Source: Myxococcales bacterium (lineage in GTDB: Bacteria; Myxococcota_A; Polyangia; Polyangiales; Ga0077539). From it: a stretch of 64,000 nt of DNA. Position 1 is the first letter of the stretch; every line of letters starts with the position of its first letter. The translations under genes were made by a program, and so were the position numbers. Shown here one piece after another: positions 19,998 to 27,749 of this stretch. The stretch spans positions 1-64,000 of the forward strand of contig JAEUKH010000049.1 in NCBI GenBank assembly GCA_016792845.1. The letters run 5' to 3'. Under the pieces are notes generated by a model, which saw only the letters and a program-made list of their open reading frames with translations, had not been told where the DNA came from and did not search any database.

Positions 19998-20393
19998 TTA
20001 CGCCCCAGCCCACAGCATCGGGACGGCGTAGGGTCGGAGGGCTTCGTCCAGGGTCACCAGGGTCAACCCCTCCGTCCGGGCCTGGGCCACGAGGAGTCGG
20101 TCGAAGGGGTCGCGGTGGTGGGTCGGGAGGCCCGCCGCCTCGATGACATGGTCCGCCTCGATGGGGAGGATCCGCGCCCGGAGTTCACGCACCGCTTCGT
20201 CCACCAGCGCCCGAACCCACGAGTTCAGGGGCAGCTTCCCCATCGCGTGCTTGATGCCGACTTCTCAGATGCTGGCGATCGAGAGCACGATCTCGTCGGC
20301 GTCGAGGATGGCAGACCTCACGCCGGGGGTCACACGCTCAGGGCTTCCGAGAGACCACAGCCAGATGTGGGTGTCGATCAACAGGCGGCTCAC
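19998..20393 (-). pseudogene. PIN-domain (VapC-like) toxin, broken by a nonsense codon
   Basis: From the GTG at 20393 the frame reads as a PIN ribonuclease toxin: LLIDTHIWLWSLGSPERV at the N terminus with the first acidic residue. It continues to SIASI, then a TGA at 20265-20267, then in the same frame EVGIKHAMGKLPL and HHRDPFDRLLVAQA...LVTLDEALRPY.V..LW. Family members usually have Trp before the Glu (WEVGIK), so the TGA is a TGG-to-TGA change. The stop precedes the second and third catalytic acidic residues, so the product should be inactive. The GTG overlaps the expected antitoxin stop (GTGA), as is normal for these operons. Confidence 0.85.
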
Positions 20394-20642
20394 GAGGTCC
20401 TTCCGAGCACACCGTTCTCCTCGCCCTCGAAGGATCGCTGGACCTCGGGGGGGAAGAGGGGCGTCGAAGTCGTCGGGCACGGTGAACTGGCCCGCGAGGG
20501 TACCCAGCCGCCGAGGGGGCGTCGCTGCGTGCTCCGGACGTGTCCGGGCCTTGAGAAAGTCCACGAAGTCCAGCACCTCTGCCTGCTTCTCGGGCGGCAG
20601 GGCGGCCGTGATCTCTGCAATGCGGTTCGCGATGGAGCTCAT
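20390..20642 (-). pseudogene. VapB-like antitoxin with a +1 frameshift at a C7 run
   Basis: The ATG at 20642 opens MSSIANRIAEITAALPPEKQ..VLDFVDFLKAR, typical of small antitoxins paired with PIN toxins, followed by LGTLAGQFTVPDDFDAPLPP. At a run of seven C (seven G on the plus strand at about 20447-20453) the frame shifts: with six C it would continue EVQRSFEGEENGVLGRTS and stop at 20390 in the usual GTGA overlap with the toxin. As written, the frame runs into the toxin gene and makes a fused 125-residue product. Either a real lesion or a homopolymer sequencing error. Confidence 0.8.
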
Positions 20643-20923
20643 GGGTGGGTCCTCGTCTCGGAGCCGTACAACGGCAACGCCAGCACGGCACAGCCTCCCG
20701 CCTGGAGCGTTTCAACGGGTGGCCGACCGCGTGGGCCGGGTGACCTCACCTCTTGCGGAGTACAGGGATGGACGAGAGGTCCGCGGTCGGGGTTCGGCCT
20801 CTTCACAGCATCAGCCAGCGACGGACGCACCGAGGCTGCTGATCAGTGCCCCTCCGTGCCAAAGATCAGTGAAACACCTCCCCCCAAGGAGTGTACGGAG
20901 CATGGCGGGCGAGCGGTTCGAAG

Positions 20924-21055
20924 CCTGAGTCGCCGTCGACCGAGGTCACGCCGAAGCCGCGTCGACGGACCGTCACCAGCCGCTTCAAGCGCGAGGTGCT
21001 GTCCGATGCCGCTTCGGGTGAGCACGGCAAGGTCGCGGCGCTGCTGAGTTCGTGA
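20924..21055 (+). pseudogene. N-terminal fragment of an IS3-type OrfA transposase
   Basis: The frame reads PESPSTEVTPKPRRRTVTSRFKREVL.. then ..HGKVAALLSS and a stop. It resembles the start of IS3-family OrfA proteins (Arg-rich, then a helix-turn-helix of the type 'Y/F K ...VL ..A'). It has no start codon in frame, no downstream remainder and no visible terminal repeats. The first 15 codons recur nearly unchanged at 57.3 kb. The 281 bp between this and the antitoxin (20643-20923) show nothing else recognisable. Confidence 0.55.
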
Positions 21056-21082
21056 ATCGCGTCTCTCGCGACGCCTGACGGC

Positions 21083-22852
21083 TCAGCGACCCGCGCGACG
21101 ACGGCGACGTGCGAGGCCGACGAGGGCGAGGCCGAGGGCCCAGGCGCCGCGACGGCTCGACCCGACGCTGCGGCACCCGCAACCCTCGGGCGCTTCGACG
21201 AGGGGCGGCATCGCTTCGAGCTGGACGTCTTCGGGGTCGGCGAGGTCGGCGGTAGGGCCCGCGTCGTCCCACACGGCGTCGACGAGGGTGACATCGCGGG
21301 GCCCGGCGTCGAAGGGCGGGTCGACGAGCTCGCCGGCGTCGGCAGGGGGCTCTGCGCCCGCGTCGGCCTCGCCGAGGTCGGTGCCCCGGTCGGTGCTGGC
21401 CCCGGTGTCAACCGAGGCGCCGCGGTCGGTGACCGTCGTGACGTCGCGCGGCGCGACCCCCGCGTCGGGAGGCGGCGGCGGCGGGGTGTAGCGCCAACAG
21501 AGGAAGTTGTCCTCCCAGGTGTGGGGGTCGGCGGGTTCGTCCCACGCGATGCACTCCATGCCCGCGATGGGCCCCGCGCTCGACCACCGGAAGGTGTACG
21601 GCGAGCCTTGCGGCAGGCAGAGAAAGTTGTCACCCCAGGTGTGCGACGCGGGCTCCGAGCCTTCGGTGATCTGAGTGCAATTCATCCCCGCGATGGGCCC
21701 CGCGCTCGACCACCGGAGGCCCAGGTCGCTGGTGGCGCAGAAGTGGTTGTCGTTCCAGGTGTGGGGGTCAGAGCTCTCGCCCGTGGCCGTGCAGGTCATG
21801 CCCGCGATGGGGCCCGCGCAGCTCCAGCCGAAGGGCCCCGCGCGGCGGGTGCAGTCGGTGACGCGCTGCCAACAGAGAAAGTTGTCATCCCAGGTGTGGG
21901 GGTCTGCGCTCTCTCGCCATTGCACGCACGACATGCCCGCGATGCGACCCGCGCTCGACCAGCGGAAGCGGTACGGGAGCCACCCCGGCGCGCAGAGAAA
22001 ATTGTCATTCCAGGTGTGCGACGCGGGCTCCGAGCCCTCGGTGATCTGGGTGCAATTCATCCCCGCGATGGGCCCCGCGCTCGACCAGCGAAAGCCGCGG
22101 TCGATGTCAGAGCAGAAGTAGTTGTCGCCCCAGGTGTGGGGGTCAGAGCCCTCGCTGATCTGCGTACAGGTCATGCCCGCGATGGGGCCCGCGCAGTTCC
22201 ACCCGAAGGGGCCTTCGCGTGCGAGGCAGGGCGGCGGCGGCGGGGGCGGCGGCGGGCCGCCACACGAATCGCCCGGGATGTTGGGGTACGGGCGCTGATC
22301 GACCCAACGCCCCCCGCCGTTGCTGCACCCGCCCGAGAAGGGGTCCCGCGACACGCCCCCGCTCTGCCACCCGAAATGCAGGTGCGGCCCGCTGGAGCTC
22401 CCCGACGAAGCCGACTGCCCGAGGGTCTCGCCGCATCCCACCGACTGCCCCCGACCCACGCGGATCGAGTTCAACATCATATGGCAATAGATGGTGCGCG
22501 TGCCGTCAGCGTGCTGAAGCTGAACGTAGTTGCCGCAGCGCCCGCCGCAGGTGTTGCCGACGCTGCCGTAGTTCGCGCACCCGTTGTTGGTGGCGATCAC
22601 CGTGCCCGCCGCCCCCGCCAACACCGGCGTGCCCACCCCGACCGGGATGTCTGTGCCCGTGTGCGTGTCGTAACAGCGCCCGCCGCAGGTGTAATCGCGG
22701 CACCCGCCCGCCGAGCCGTTGTTGTCGTAGCCGTACTGAATGGTCGGCGCGGGCCCCACGGGCCGTCGAAAGCGCACCTGCGCCGAGGCCGCCGAGCCCC
22801 AGAGCCCGAGCCCCACAGCCAGCGCGCAAACCGCCGCGTACCGAGCCTTCAT
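21083..22852 (-). CDS. Secreted M23 peptidase with six GPIAGM/HTW repeats and MYXO-CTERM tail
   Basis: Predicted zinc peptidase acting on peptidoglycan or protein outside the cytoplasm; 589 residues from the ATG at 22852, which starts a clean signal peptide (MKARYAAVCALAVGLGLWGS..ASA). The M23 domain (about 35-165) has HTGTD with His64 and Asp68, YCHM at 122-125 and GPHLHF with His157 and His159. About 205-430 holds six repeats of about 35-40 residues with the pattern 'F.W..AGPIAGM.C....E..DPHTW.DN..C', two Cys each. An Asp/Ala/Pro linker follows, then the MYXO-CTERM sorting signal GCGC plus one TM helix plus RRRRR. That tail directs myxosortase-type surface anchoring. The repeats are probably a binding module. 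Confidence 0.9.
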   Translation of the reverse strand: MKARYAAVCALAVGLGLWGSAASAQVRFRRPVGPAPTIQYGYDNNGSAGGCRDYTCGGRCYDTHTGTDIPVGVGTPVLAGAAGTVIATNNGCANYGSVGNTCGGRCGNYVQLQHADGTRTIYCHMMLNSIRVGRGQSVGCGETLGQSASSGSSSGPHLHFGWQSGGVSRDPFSGGCSNGGGRWVDQRPYPNIPGDSCGGPPPPPPPPPCLAREGPFGWNCAGPIAGMTCTQISEGSDPHTWGDNYFCSDIDRGFRWSSAGPIAGMNCTQITEGSEPASHTWNDNFLCAPGWLPYRFRWSSAGRIAGMSCVQWRESADPHTWDDNFLCWQRVTDCTRRAGPFGWSCAGPIAGMTCTATGESSDPHTWNDNHFCATSDLGLRWSSAGPIAGMNCTQITEGSEPASHTWGDNFLCLPQGSPYTFRWSSAGPIAGMECIAWDEPADPHTWEDNFLCWRYTPPPPPPDAGVAPRDVTTVTDRGASVDTGASTDRGTDLGEADAGAEPPADAGELVDPPFDAGPRDVTLVDAVWDDAGPTADLADPEDVQLEAMPPLVEAPEGCGCRSVGSSRRGAWALGLALVGLARRRRRAGR

Positions 22853-23007
22853 CGCACGACCATGCACCCGGCCCGCACCCTTGCCAATGGGGCGCCGCGG
22901 CCCCACCCGTCGTCAGCCCAAATAGGTGCGAGCCAGAAGGGTGTCCTCCCTCCGGCCCGCGGAGCCGTCACTCGCTGAGGCCGCCACGTTTAAACCCTCA
23001 CGTCAGA

Positions 23008-23085
23008 GTAAAAAGTGCCCGTCTTGCCATTAGACGACCTCCCCGCACGAGAGGGGAGGGCCAGACTTGAACTGGCATCTGGCAC
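23008..23085 (-). tRNA. Circularly permuted tRNA-like gene, Lys(UUU)-type anticodon
   Basis: On the minus strand the 3' half comes first. It has anticodon 3' stem GTGCC (23085-23081), variable AGAT, T-stem GCCAG, T-loop TTCAAGT, T-stem CTGGC, acceptor CCTCCCC (23059-23053), base 73 = T, then a 7-base spacer CTCGTGC. The 5' half follows: acceptor GGGGAGG (23044-23038), TC, D-arm GTCT-AATGGCA-AGAC, G, anticodon 5' stem GGCAC (23019-23015), loop TTTTTAC ending at 23008. Rejoined, all four helices are perfect (7, 4, 5 and 5 bp) and T8, A14, G18G19, A21, U33 and T54T55C56 are in place; the anticodon would be UUU. No CCA is encoded. A linear reading does not fold. Function and processing are inferred. 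Confidence 0.75.
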
Positions 23086-23155
23086 GGTCGCGTAACAGGG
23101 TGGTCGATGCGGTCTCAAACGGCGATACTGAAGCTTGAGCGAGAGTCTCAGCGTA

Positions 23156-23238
23156 ACGCGCGGCGGCGCCTCTACCGGTTGGGCTACGCAGCCGTAACGT
23201 TGGCTGCGGCGGGGTTCGAACCACGCACTGACCCGCCT
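23156..23238 (-). tRNA. Second circularly permuted tRNA-like gene, anticodon unclear
   Basis: Same reversed order on the minus strand, upstream of the Lys-type one. The 3' half has anticodon 3' stem GGCGG (23237-23233), GTCAGT, T-arm GCG(T)GG-TTCGAAC-CCCGC, acceptor CGCAGCC (23208-23202), A73 and spacer ACGTTAC. The 5' half has acceptor GGCTGCG (23193-23187), TA, D-arm GCCCAACCGGTAGAGGC, G, anticodon 5' stem CCGCC (23166-23162). The acceptor (7 bp) and anticodon (5 bp) helices are perfect. Oddities: one extra T in the T-stem, and a rejoined loop (GCGCGT plus A) lacking U33, so no anticodon is assigned. It may be decayed, or its junction may differ from the one assumed. Confidence 0.55.
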
Positions 23239-23328
23239 TTGTGGCGATGAGATTGAGCCTGAACTTCAGCTTGTGCTCGGCCGCGAGTGTGGGTCGAAGC
23301 GCGGGCCCCGGTCAAGCGCCCCGGCGGG

Positions 23329-24060
23329 TCATTTCAGCAAGTACGCGAACAGCGCCTCGCCCACCTTCTGCGCCTTGACCTCGTGCCCGTTGGCCTCTTC
23401 GCGCGCGAACTTCACCGCGCGCTGGAGCCGCTCGACCCGCTCGGTGAGCTCGGCCACACGCCGCGCGGGGAGGGCCCCCGAGTACTTCACGGTGCGCCAA
23501 TACCCCACCGCGATGTCTTCATAGTAAACCTCGACCTGCGCGGGGTGCTTCTCGGTGGCCTCGGCCTTGACGTGGTTGCGCGGCACCTTCTTCGTGCGCA
23601 CGGTCTCGACCGGCTCGGTGGCGAAGCAATCTTGCGCGGGGTCGAAGACCCAGCTCTCTGAGGGGTCGAGCACCGGGAGCTTCTTCAAAAAGGTGTGAAG
23701 GTCGACGAGCTGCTTCTCTAAAAAGAGCAGGTACGTCACCGGCGCCTGCGCGAGGAGCGTCTGGCCGTCGACCACCACGTCGGCCCGCGCCTCGCAGTTG
23801 GCCACGTCTTTCGTCAGGGTCACGTCGAAGAGCTCGGTGAGCGCCGTCGCGGTGGCCTTGATCGCGTCTTCGGCCCGAAGCTGGATGCGCGTCGACTCGG
23901 CCGGGAGCCGCTCGCCCTCTTCGTCTTTGGGCCGGTAGGTGCGCGCGATGCCCGCGAGCAAGCCGGGCTTCAAGAGCTGCTGGTGGGCCTCGGTGATCTG
24001 CCCGTGGGCGCGACCCTTGATCGATTTTTCGACCGCGATGATCTGATTGAGCTTGGCCAT
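23329..24060 (-). CDS. Conserved protein of unknown function (DUF7873-like)
   Basis: Soluble protein of 243 residues from the ATG at 24060 (MAKLNQIIAVEKSIKGRAHG); the frame extends upstream but that part is Arg/Pro-rich and non-homologous in appearance. Recognisable stretches are LLAGIARTYRPKDEEGERLP, ALTELFDVTLTKDVANCEA and a helical C terminus ALPARRVAELTERVERLQRAVKFAREEAN. It resembles a conserved family, recalled as DUF7873, without known activity. No membrane segment or signal is present. It ends about 90 bp upstream of the permuted tRNA pair on the same strand, so they might share a transcript; no functional link is established. Confidence 0.75.
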   Translation of the reverse strand: MAKLNQIIAVEKSIKGRAHGQITEAHQQLLKPGLLAGIARTYRPKDEEGERLPAESTRIQLRAEDAIKATATALTELFDVTLTKDVANCEARADVVVDGQTLLAQAPVTYLLFLEKQLVDLHTFLKKLPVLDPSESWVFDPAQDCFATEPVETVRTKKVPRNHVKAEATEKHPAQVEVYYEDIAVGYWRTVKYSGALPARRVAELTERVERLQRAVKFAREEANGHEVKAQKVGEALFAYLLK

Positions 24061-24340
24061 GGAGGGGTCAACTTCGTCGGTCGCGCAGGCGACGGTGCGC
24101 GTTGGAGGGGCGGCGACCCTGAGACGCGCCGTTGACGCGCCCGACAGGCCGCACGATCGGGGCGCGACGCGAGGGGGCGCACGCAGCGCCCAACCCCACA
24201 ATTCGAGCCCCGGCGAGAGCTAGCGCGGCGGGCCCGCTCGGTCAAACCGAGAGGGGGTGCCCGCGCGACGAAATGGTGAAGCGGGCGGCGAGCGCTAGCC
24301 ATCGGGCGGAGGCCATGTTACGGGCCGCGCCGACACGCCC

Positions 24341-26167
24341 ATGACGCCTCGTGAAAAGATCCGCAACGTCGCCATCGTCGCCCACGTCGACCATGGCAAA
24401 ACCACCCTCGTAGATCACATGCTCCGGCAGGCGGGGGTCTTCCGTGCGAACGAAGAGCTCACCGACCGGGTGATGGACTCGAACGACCTCGAACGCGAAC
24501 GAGGCATCACCATCCTCGCGAAGAACACCTCGGTCCGCTGGGGTGAGTACAAGCTCAACATCGTCGACACCCCCGGCCACGCCGACTTCGGCGGCGAGGT
24601 CGAGCGCACGCTCATGATGGCCGACGGGGCCCTGCTCCTCGTCGACGCCGCCGAGGGGCCGCTCCCGCAGACGCGCTTCGTGCTGCGCAAGGCCCTCGCC
24701 CGCGGGTACCCCGTGGTGGTGGTGATCAACAAGATCGACCGCAACGACGCGCGCCCCGACGAGGTGCTCACCGAGGTGTTCGACCTCTTCTGCGACCTCG
24801 AAGCGAGCGACGCCCAGGCCGATTTTGCGACGCTCTACGCCATCGGCCGGCAGGGCATCGCGAAGCGGTCGCTCACCGACCCGAGCACCAACCTCCAGTG
24901 CCTCTTCGAGACCATCGTCGAGCGCGTGCCGCCGCCCCAGGGTGACCCCGCGGCGCCGCTCCGCATGATCGTGACGAGCCTCGACCACGACGACTACGTC
25001 GGGCGCCTCGCCATCGGCCGCGTGGTCGACGGCACCCTCAAAGAGGGCGACCGCGTCGCCGTGATGACCGAGAAGGGCCCGAAAGAGGGCAAGGTCGCCG
25101 CGCTCTTCACCTACGACGGGCTCGCGCGCAAGCGCACCGACGCCGTGGGCGCGGGCGAGAACGTGGCCGTCGCGGGCATCGACGAGATCTCCATCGGCGA
25201 CACCATCGCAGACCTCGCCAACCAGGGGGCGCTGCCGCGCATCCACGTCGAAGAGCCGACGATCAAGATGCGCTTCGGGGTCAACACCTCGCCCTTCGCG
25301 GGCAAAGACGGCAAGTACGTCACCTCGCGCCAGGTGCGCGAGCGGCTCCTCCGCGAGGCCCGCAAGAACCCCGCGATCCGCGTCGAAGAGACCGAGAGCG
25401 CCGACCAGTTTCTGGTGTACGGCCGCGGCGAGCTCGCCCTCGCGATCTTGGTCGAGACGATGCGCCGCGAGAGCTACGAGCTGGCCCTCGGCAACCCCGA
25501 GGTGGTGACCCGCGAGGTCGACGGCGAGCTCTGCGAGCCGGTCGAGCTCGTGATCTGCGACGTGCCCGACAATTTCGTGGGCACCGTGACCCAGCGCCTC
25601 GGCGAGCGAAAGGGCCTCATGGTTCGGATGAACAACCCGGGCTTCGGCCGCGCCAGGGTCGAGTTCGAGGTGCCCTCGCGCGCGCTCATCGGCTTCCGCG
25701 GTGAGTTTCTGACGTCGACCCGCGGCCTCGGGCTGTTGCACACCGAGTTCCTCGGGTGGCGCCCCTGGGCGGGCCCGATGCTGCGCCGCGCGAACGGCGC
25801 GATGGTGGCCGACCGCGCGGGCGAGGCGACCCCGTACGCGCTCTTTCACCTTCAGCCCCGCGGCGAGTTCTTTCTCACGCCGGGCGTGCCCGTGTACGAA
25901 GGCATGATCATCGGCGAGCACAATCGCCCGAACGACGCCGACGTCAACGTGTGCCGCGAGAAGAAGCTCTCGAACGTGCGCAACCACGGCAAAGACGACA
26001 ACGTGATGCTCCACTCGCCGAAGACCCTCACGGTCGAGCTCGCGATGGAGTGGATCGACCGCGACGAGCTCGTCGAGGTCACGCCCAACGCCGTGCGCGT
26101 CCGCAAGGCCGTGCTGCCGCAGTCGCTCAGGCCGCGCCGCAACGAGGGCATCGAGAAAGACGACTGA
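24341..26167 (+). CDS. typA: Ribosome-associated translational GTPase TypA/BipA
   Basis: GTPase of 608 residues, the usual length, that binds the 70S ribosome under stress and in cold or 50S assembly. Motifs: G1 AHVDHGKTTL near residue 15, G2 region ERGITILAKN, G3 DTPGHADFGGEVER, G4 NKIDR. They are followed by the EF-Tu domain II-like part, two EF-G-like domains and the BipA-specific C terminus (KKLSNVRNHGKDDNVML...). The ATG at 24341 gives the family N terminus MTPREKIRNVAIVAHVDHGK. The 280 bp upstream contain no other gene and should hold the promoter; nothing regulatory is recognisable there. Confidence 0.97.
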   Translation: MTPREKIRNVAIVAHVDHGKTTLVDHMLRQAGVFRANEELTDRVMDSNDLERERGITILAKNTSVRWGEYKLNIVDTPGHADFGGEVERTLMMADGALLLVDAAEGPLPQTRFVLRKALARGYPVVVVINKIDRNDARPDEVLTEVFDLFCDLEASDAQADFATLYAIGRQGIAKRSLTDPSTNLQCLFETIVERVPPPQGDPAAPLRMIVTSLDHDDYVGRLAIGRVVDGTLKEGDRVAVMTEKGPKEGKVAALFTYDGLARKRTDAVGAGENVAVAGIDEISIGDTIADLANQGALPRIHVEEPTIKMRFGVNTSPFAGKDGKYVTSRQVRERLLREARKNPAIRVEETESADQFLVYGRGELALAILVETMRRESYELALGNPEVVTREVDGELCEPVELVICDVPDNFVGTVTQRLGERKGLMVRMNNPGFGRARVEFEVPSRALIGFRGEFLTSTRGLGLLHTEFLGWRPWAGPMLRRANGAMVADRAGEATPYALFHLQPRGEFFLTPGVPVYEGMIIGEHNRPNDADVNVCREKKLSNVRNHGKDDNVMLHSPKTLTVELAMEWIDRDELVEVTPNAVRVRKAVLPQSLRPRRNEGIEKDD

Positions 26168-26377
26168 GCCCCGCATCGCCCCTCACGGGGTGACGCCGAC
26201 GCCTCTGGTGTGCCGTTGAAAGGGCGCCCAGGGGCGTCTCCGTTTGGGGGCCCGACGCATCGAAGATAAAAGGGCAACGCGGGCCTGCGAGGCGGCCCAA
26301 TGAGAAAAGCCCCACCCGGGAGCGTCGCCGCGCCCAGATGAGGCCGTCTCGTCAATCGTCGAGGGTGTACGCGACGA

Positions 26378-27520
26378 TCAGCCGGCGCCCATGGCGGCGT
26401 CTGAGGCCGTGGCGTCGGTGGCGGTCGAGCCCGCGTCGGTCGGCGCGGGCGCGTCGGCGGGGGCCGGGGCGTCGGCGGGGGCCGGGGCGTCGGTCACCGC
26501 GGCGTCGGTGCGGGTGCCGCCGTCGCCGGTCACGCCGGTGGGCTGACCCGTGGTGGGGTAGTCACAGAAGCGACCGCCCTGGGTGGCGGGCTGGCCCATC
26601 GCATCTTCCTGGAAGCGGCAGATGTGCGGCGAGGCGCAGTCGCTGTTCGACTCGCAGCTCTTGAAGATGCAGATCGCGCGGTTGTCGGTGCCCGGAGGCG
26701 CGAGCGGCTGGATGGCCATGCCGTCGTGGCAGCCGTTGGCCGCGCGGATGTTGAGGAAGCTGCCGCAGATGCCCTGCGTCGTGCTCGAGCTCGTGCGGAA
26801 GCACACCCCGCGGCACTGCGGCGCGGTCTGCGACATCGTCGGGTTGCAGGGCGAACCGTCGGCGAGGAGCGCCGTGTTCACCGCCGCCGCCTGGCAAGCG
26901 CCGGTGCGCGGGTTGCAGCGGCTGAGGGCCTGACCCATCTGGTTCTGCACGCCCATGCAGTGGGCGTCTTCGGTGCAGTACGGGTAGCAGCCCGGCTCTT
27001 CGTTCTGGTAATCGGCGTTGCTCGTCCACGAGACGGTGCAGACGTAGCCCGCGCGGCAGGCGCCCGAGCGGCCCGACTGGGCGGCGGGGTCACACGCCTG
27101 GAGGCAGAAGGCCACGCCCATGCGCTCTTGCGCGGTGGCGCCCATCGGGTTCGCCGCGAGCACCTGGAGGCAGGTGCCGCCGGTGCCGCCGCACTGGGCA
27201 CGCTCGCGCGCCGCGGTGCCCGGGGTGCAGGCCAGCGAGCAGAACCCGCCCGCGATGTCGGCGAAGCAGTTCAGGCCCTCGCCGCAGGCGTTCTCTTCGC
27301 TGCACGCGTTGCCCGCCGTCGAGCGGCCCGCGTCGGCGGTGCCGCCGGTGTCGCGCGCGCCGGTGTCACGCACGCCGGTGTCTGAACCCGTGTCGGTAGT
27401 CGCGTTGCCCACATCGCTCGGGCCCGCGTCGGCGGCCGGGGTGTTCGAGGTGTTGCTGTCGCCGCAACCCGCGAGCACGAACATCAAAGAAGCCGAAATC
27501 CAACCCATCTTCCGCATCAT
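26378..27520 (-). CDS. Cys-rich lipoprotein with Asp/Thr linkers
   Basis: Lipoprotein of 380 residues: signal MRKMGWISASLMFVLAGCGD with the lipobox Cys at about residue 19. A linker rich in DTG/DAG follows, then about 230 residues with some 25 Cys (patterns like CSEENACGEGLNC, CSLACTPG, CRAGYVC) suggesting disulfide-bonded EGF-like or Dickkopf-like modules. The C terminus is a DAPAPA repeat encoded by a tandem 18-bp repeat near 26.44-26.49 kb. The start at 27520 (ATG-ATG) is chosen because GGAGG lies about eight bases upstream and the signal follows directly. Probably displayed on the cell surface; ligand unknown. Confidence 0.8.
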   Translation of the reverse strand: MMRKMGWISASLMFVLAGCGDSNTSNTPAADAGPSDVGNATTDTGSDTGVRDTGARDTGGTADAGRSTAGNACSEENACGEGLNCFADIAGGFCSLACTPGTAARERAQCGGTGGTCLQVLAANPMGATAQERMGVAFCLQACDPAAQSGRSGACRAGYVCTVSWTSNADYQNEEPGCYPYCTEDAHCMGVQNQMGQALSRCNPRTGACQAAAVNTALLADGSPCNPTMSQTAPQCRGVCFRTSSSTTQGICGSFLNIRAANGCHDGMAIQPLAPPGTDNRAICIFKSCESNSDCASPHICRFQEDAMGQPATQGGRFCDYPTTGQPTGVTGDGGTRTDAAVTDAPAPADAPAPADAPAPTDAGSTATDATASDAAMGAG

Positions 27521-27749
27521 GAAAAAGCCTCCAGGCTGAAGCACATCGTGGGGCCTAGCATGCCCCGTCACACTCCGCCGCCGACGACAGACAACAACCG
27601 CCGACTCGCAAACTGAGCGGCGGCCACATACCACGGTTTCAAAAATGTCACGACCCGCTCGCGACACCCCGCGCGGGCGCCTCGCGTCGCGCCGATGCGA
27701 GGGGCAAACTGCCCTCACGGGTCACGCCGACGTCGCCCGAGGGTGCGGG

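Noticed and set aside
20265-20267. Recoded TGA (selenocysteine or Trp) in the PIN toxin
   Set aside because: No SECIS-like structure was evident by eye, PIN toxins carry Trp here, and the partner antitoxin is also broken, so a simple nonsense mutation is more likely.
23008-23238. Two ordinary linear tRNAs, or a linear tRNA with a long intron
   Set aside because: In linear order neither acceptor nor anticodon strands pair with each other; the complementary strands are adjacent and in reverse order.
23156-23238. Two-piece (permuted) tmRNA
   Set aside because: The unit has a full D-arm and an anticodon stem and no tag-coding region or pseudoknots; the acceptor is not of the GGGG-type of tmRNA.
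24242-26176. 644-residue frame antisense to typA
   Set aside because: Shadow of a well-recognised gene.
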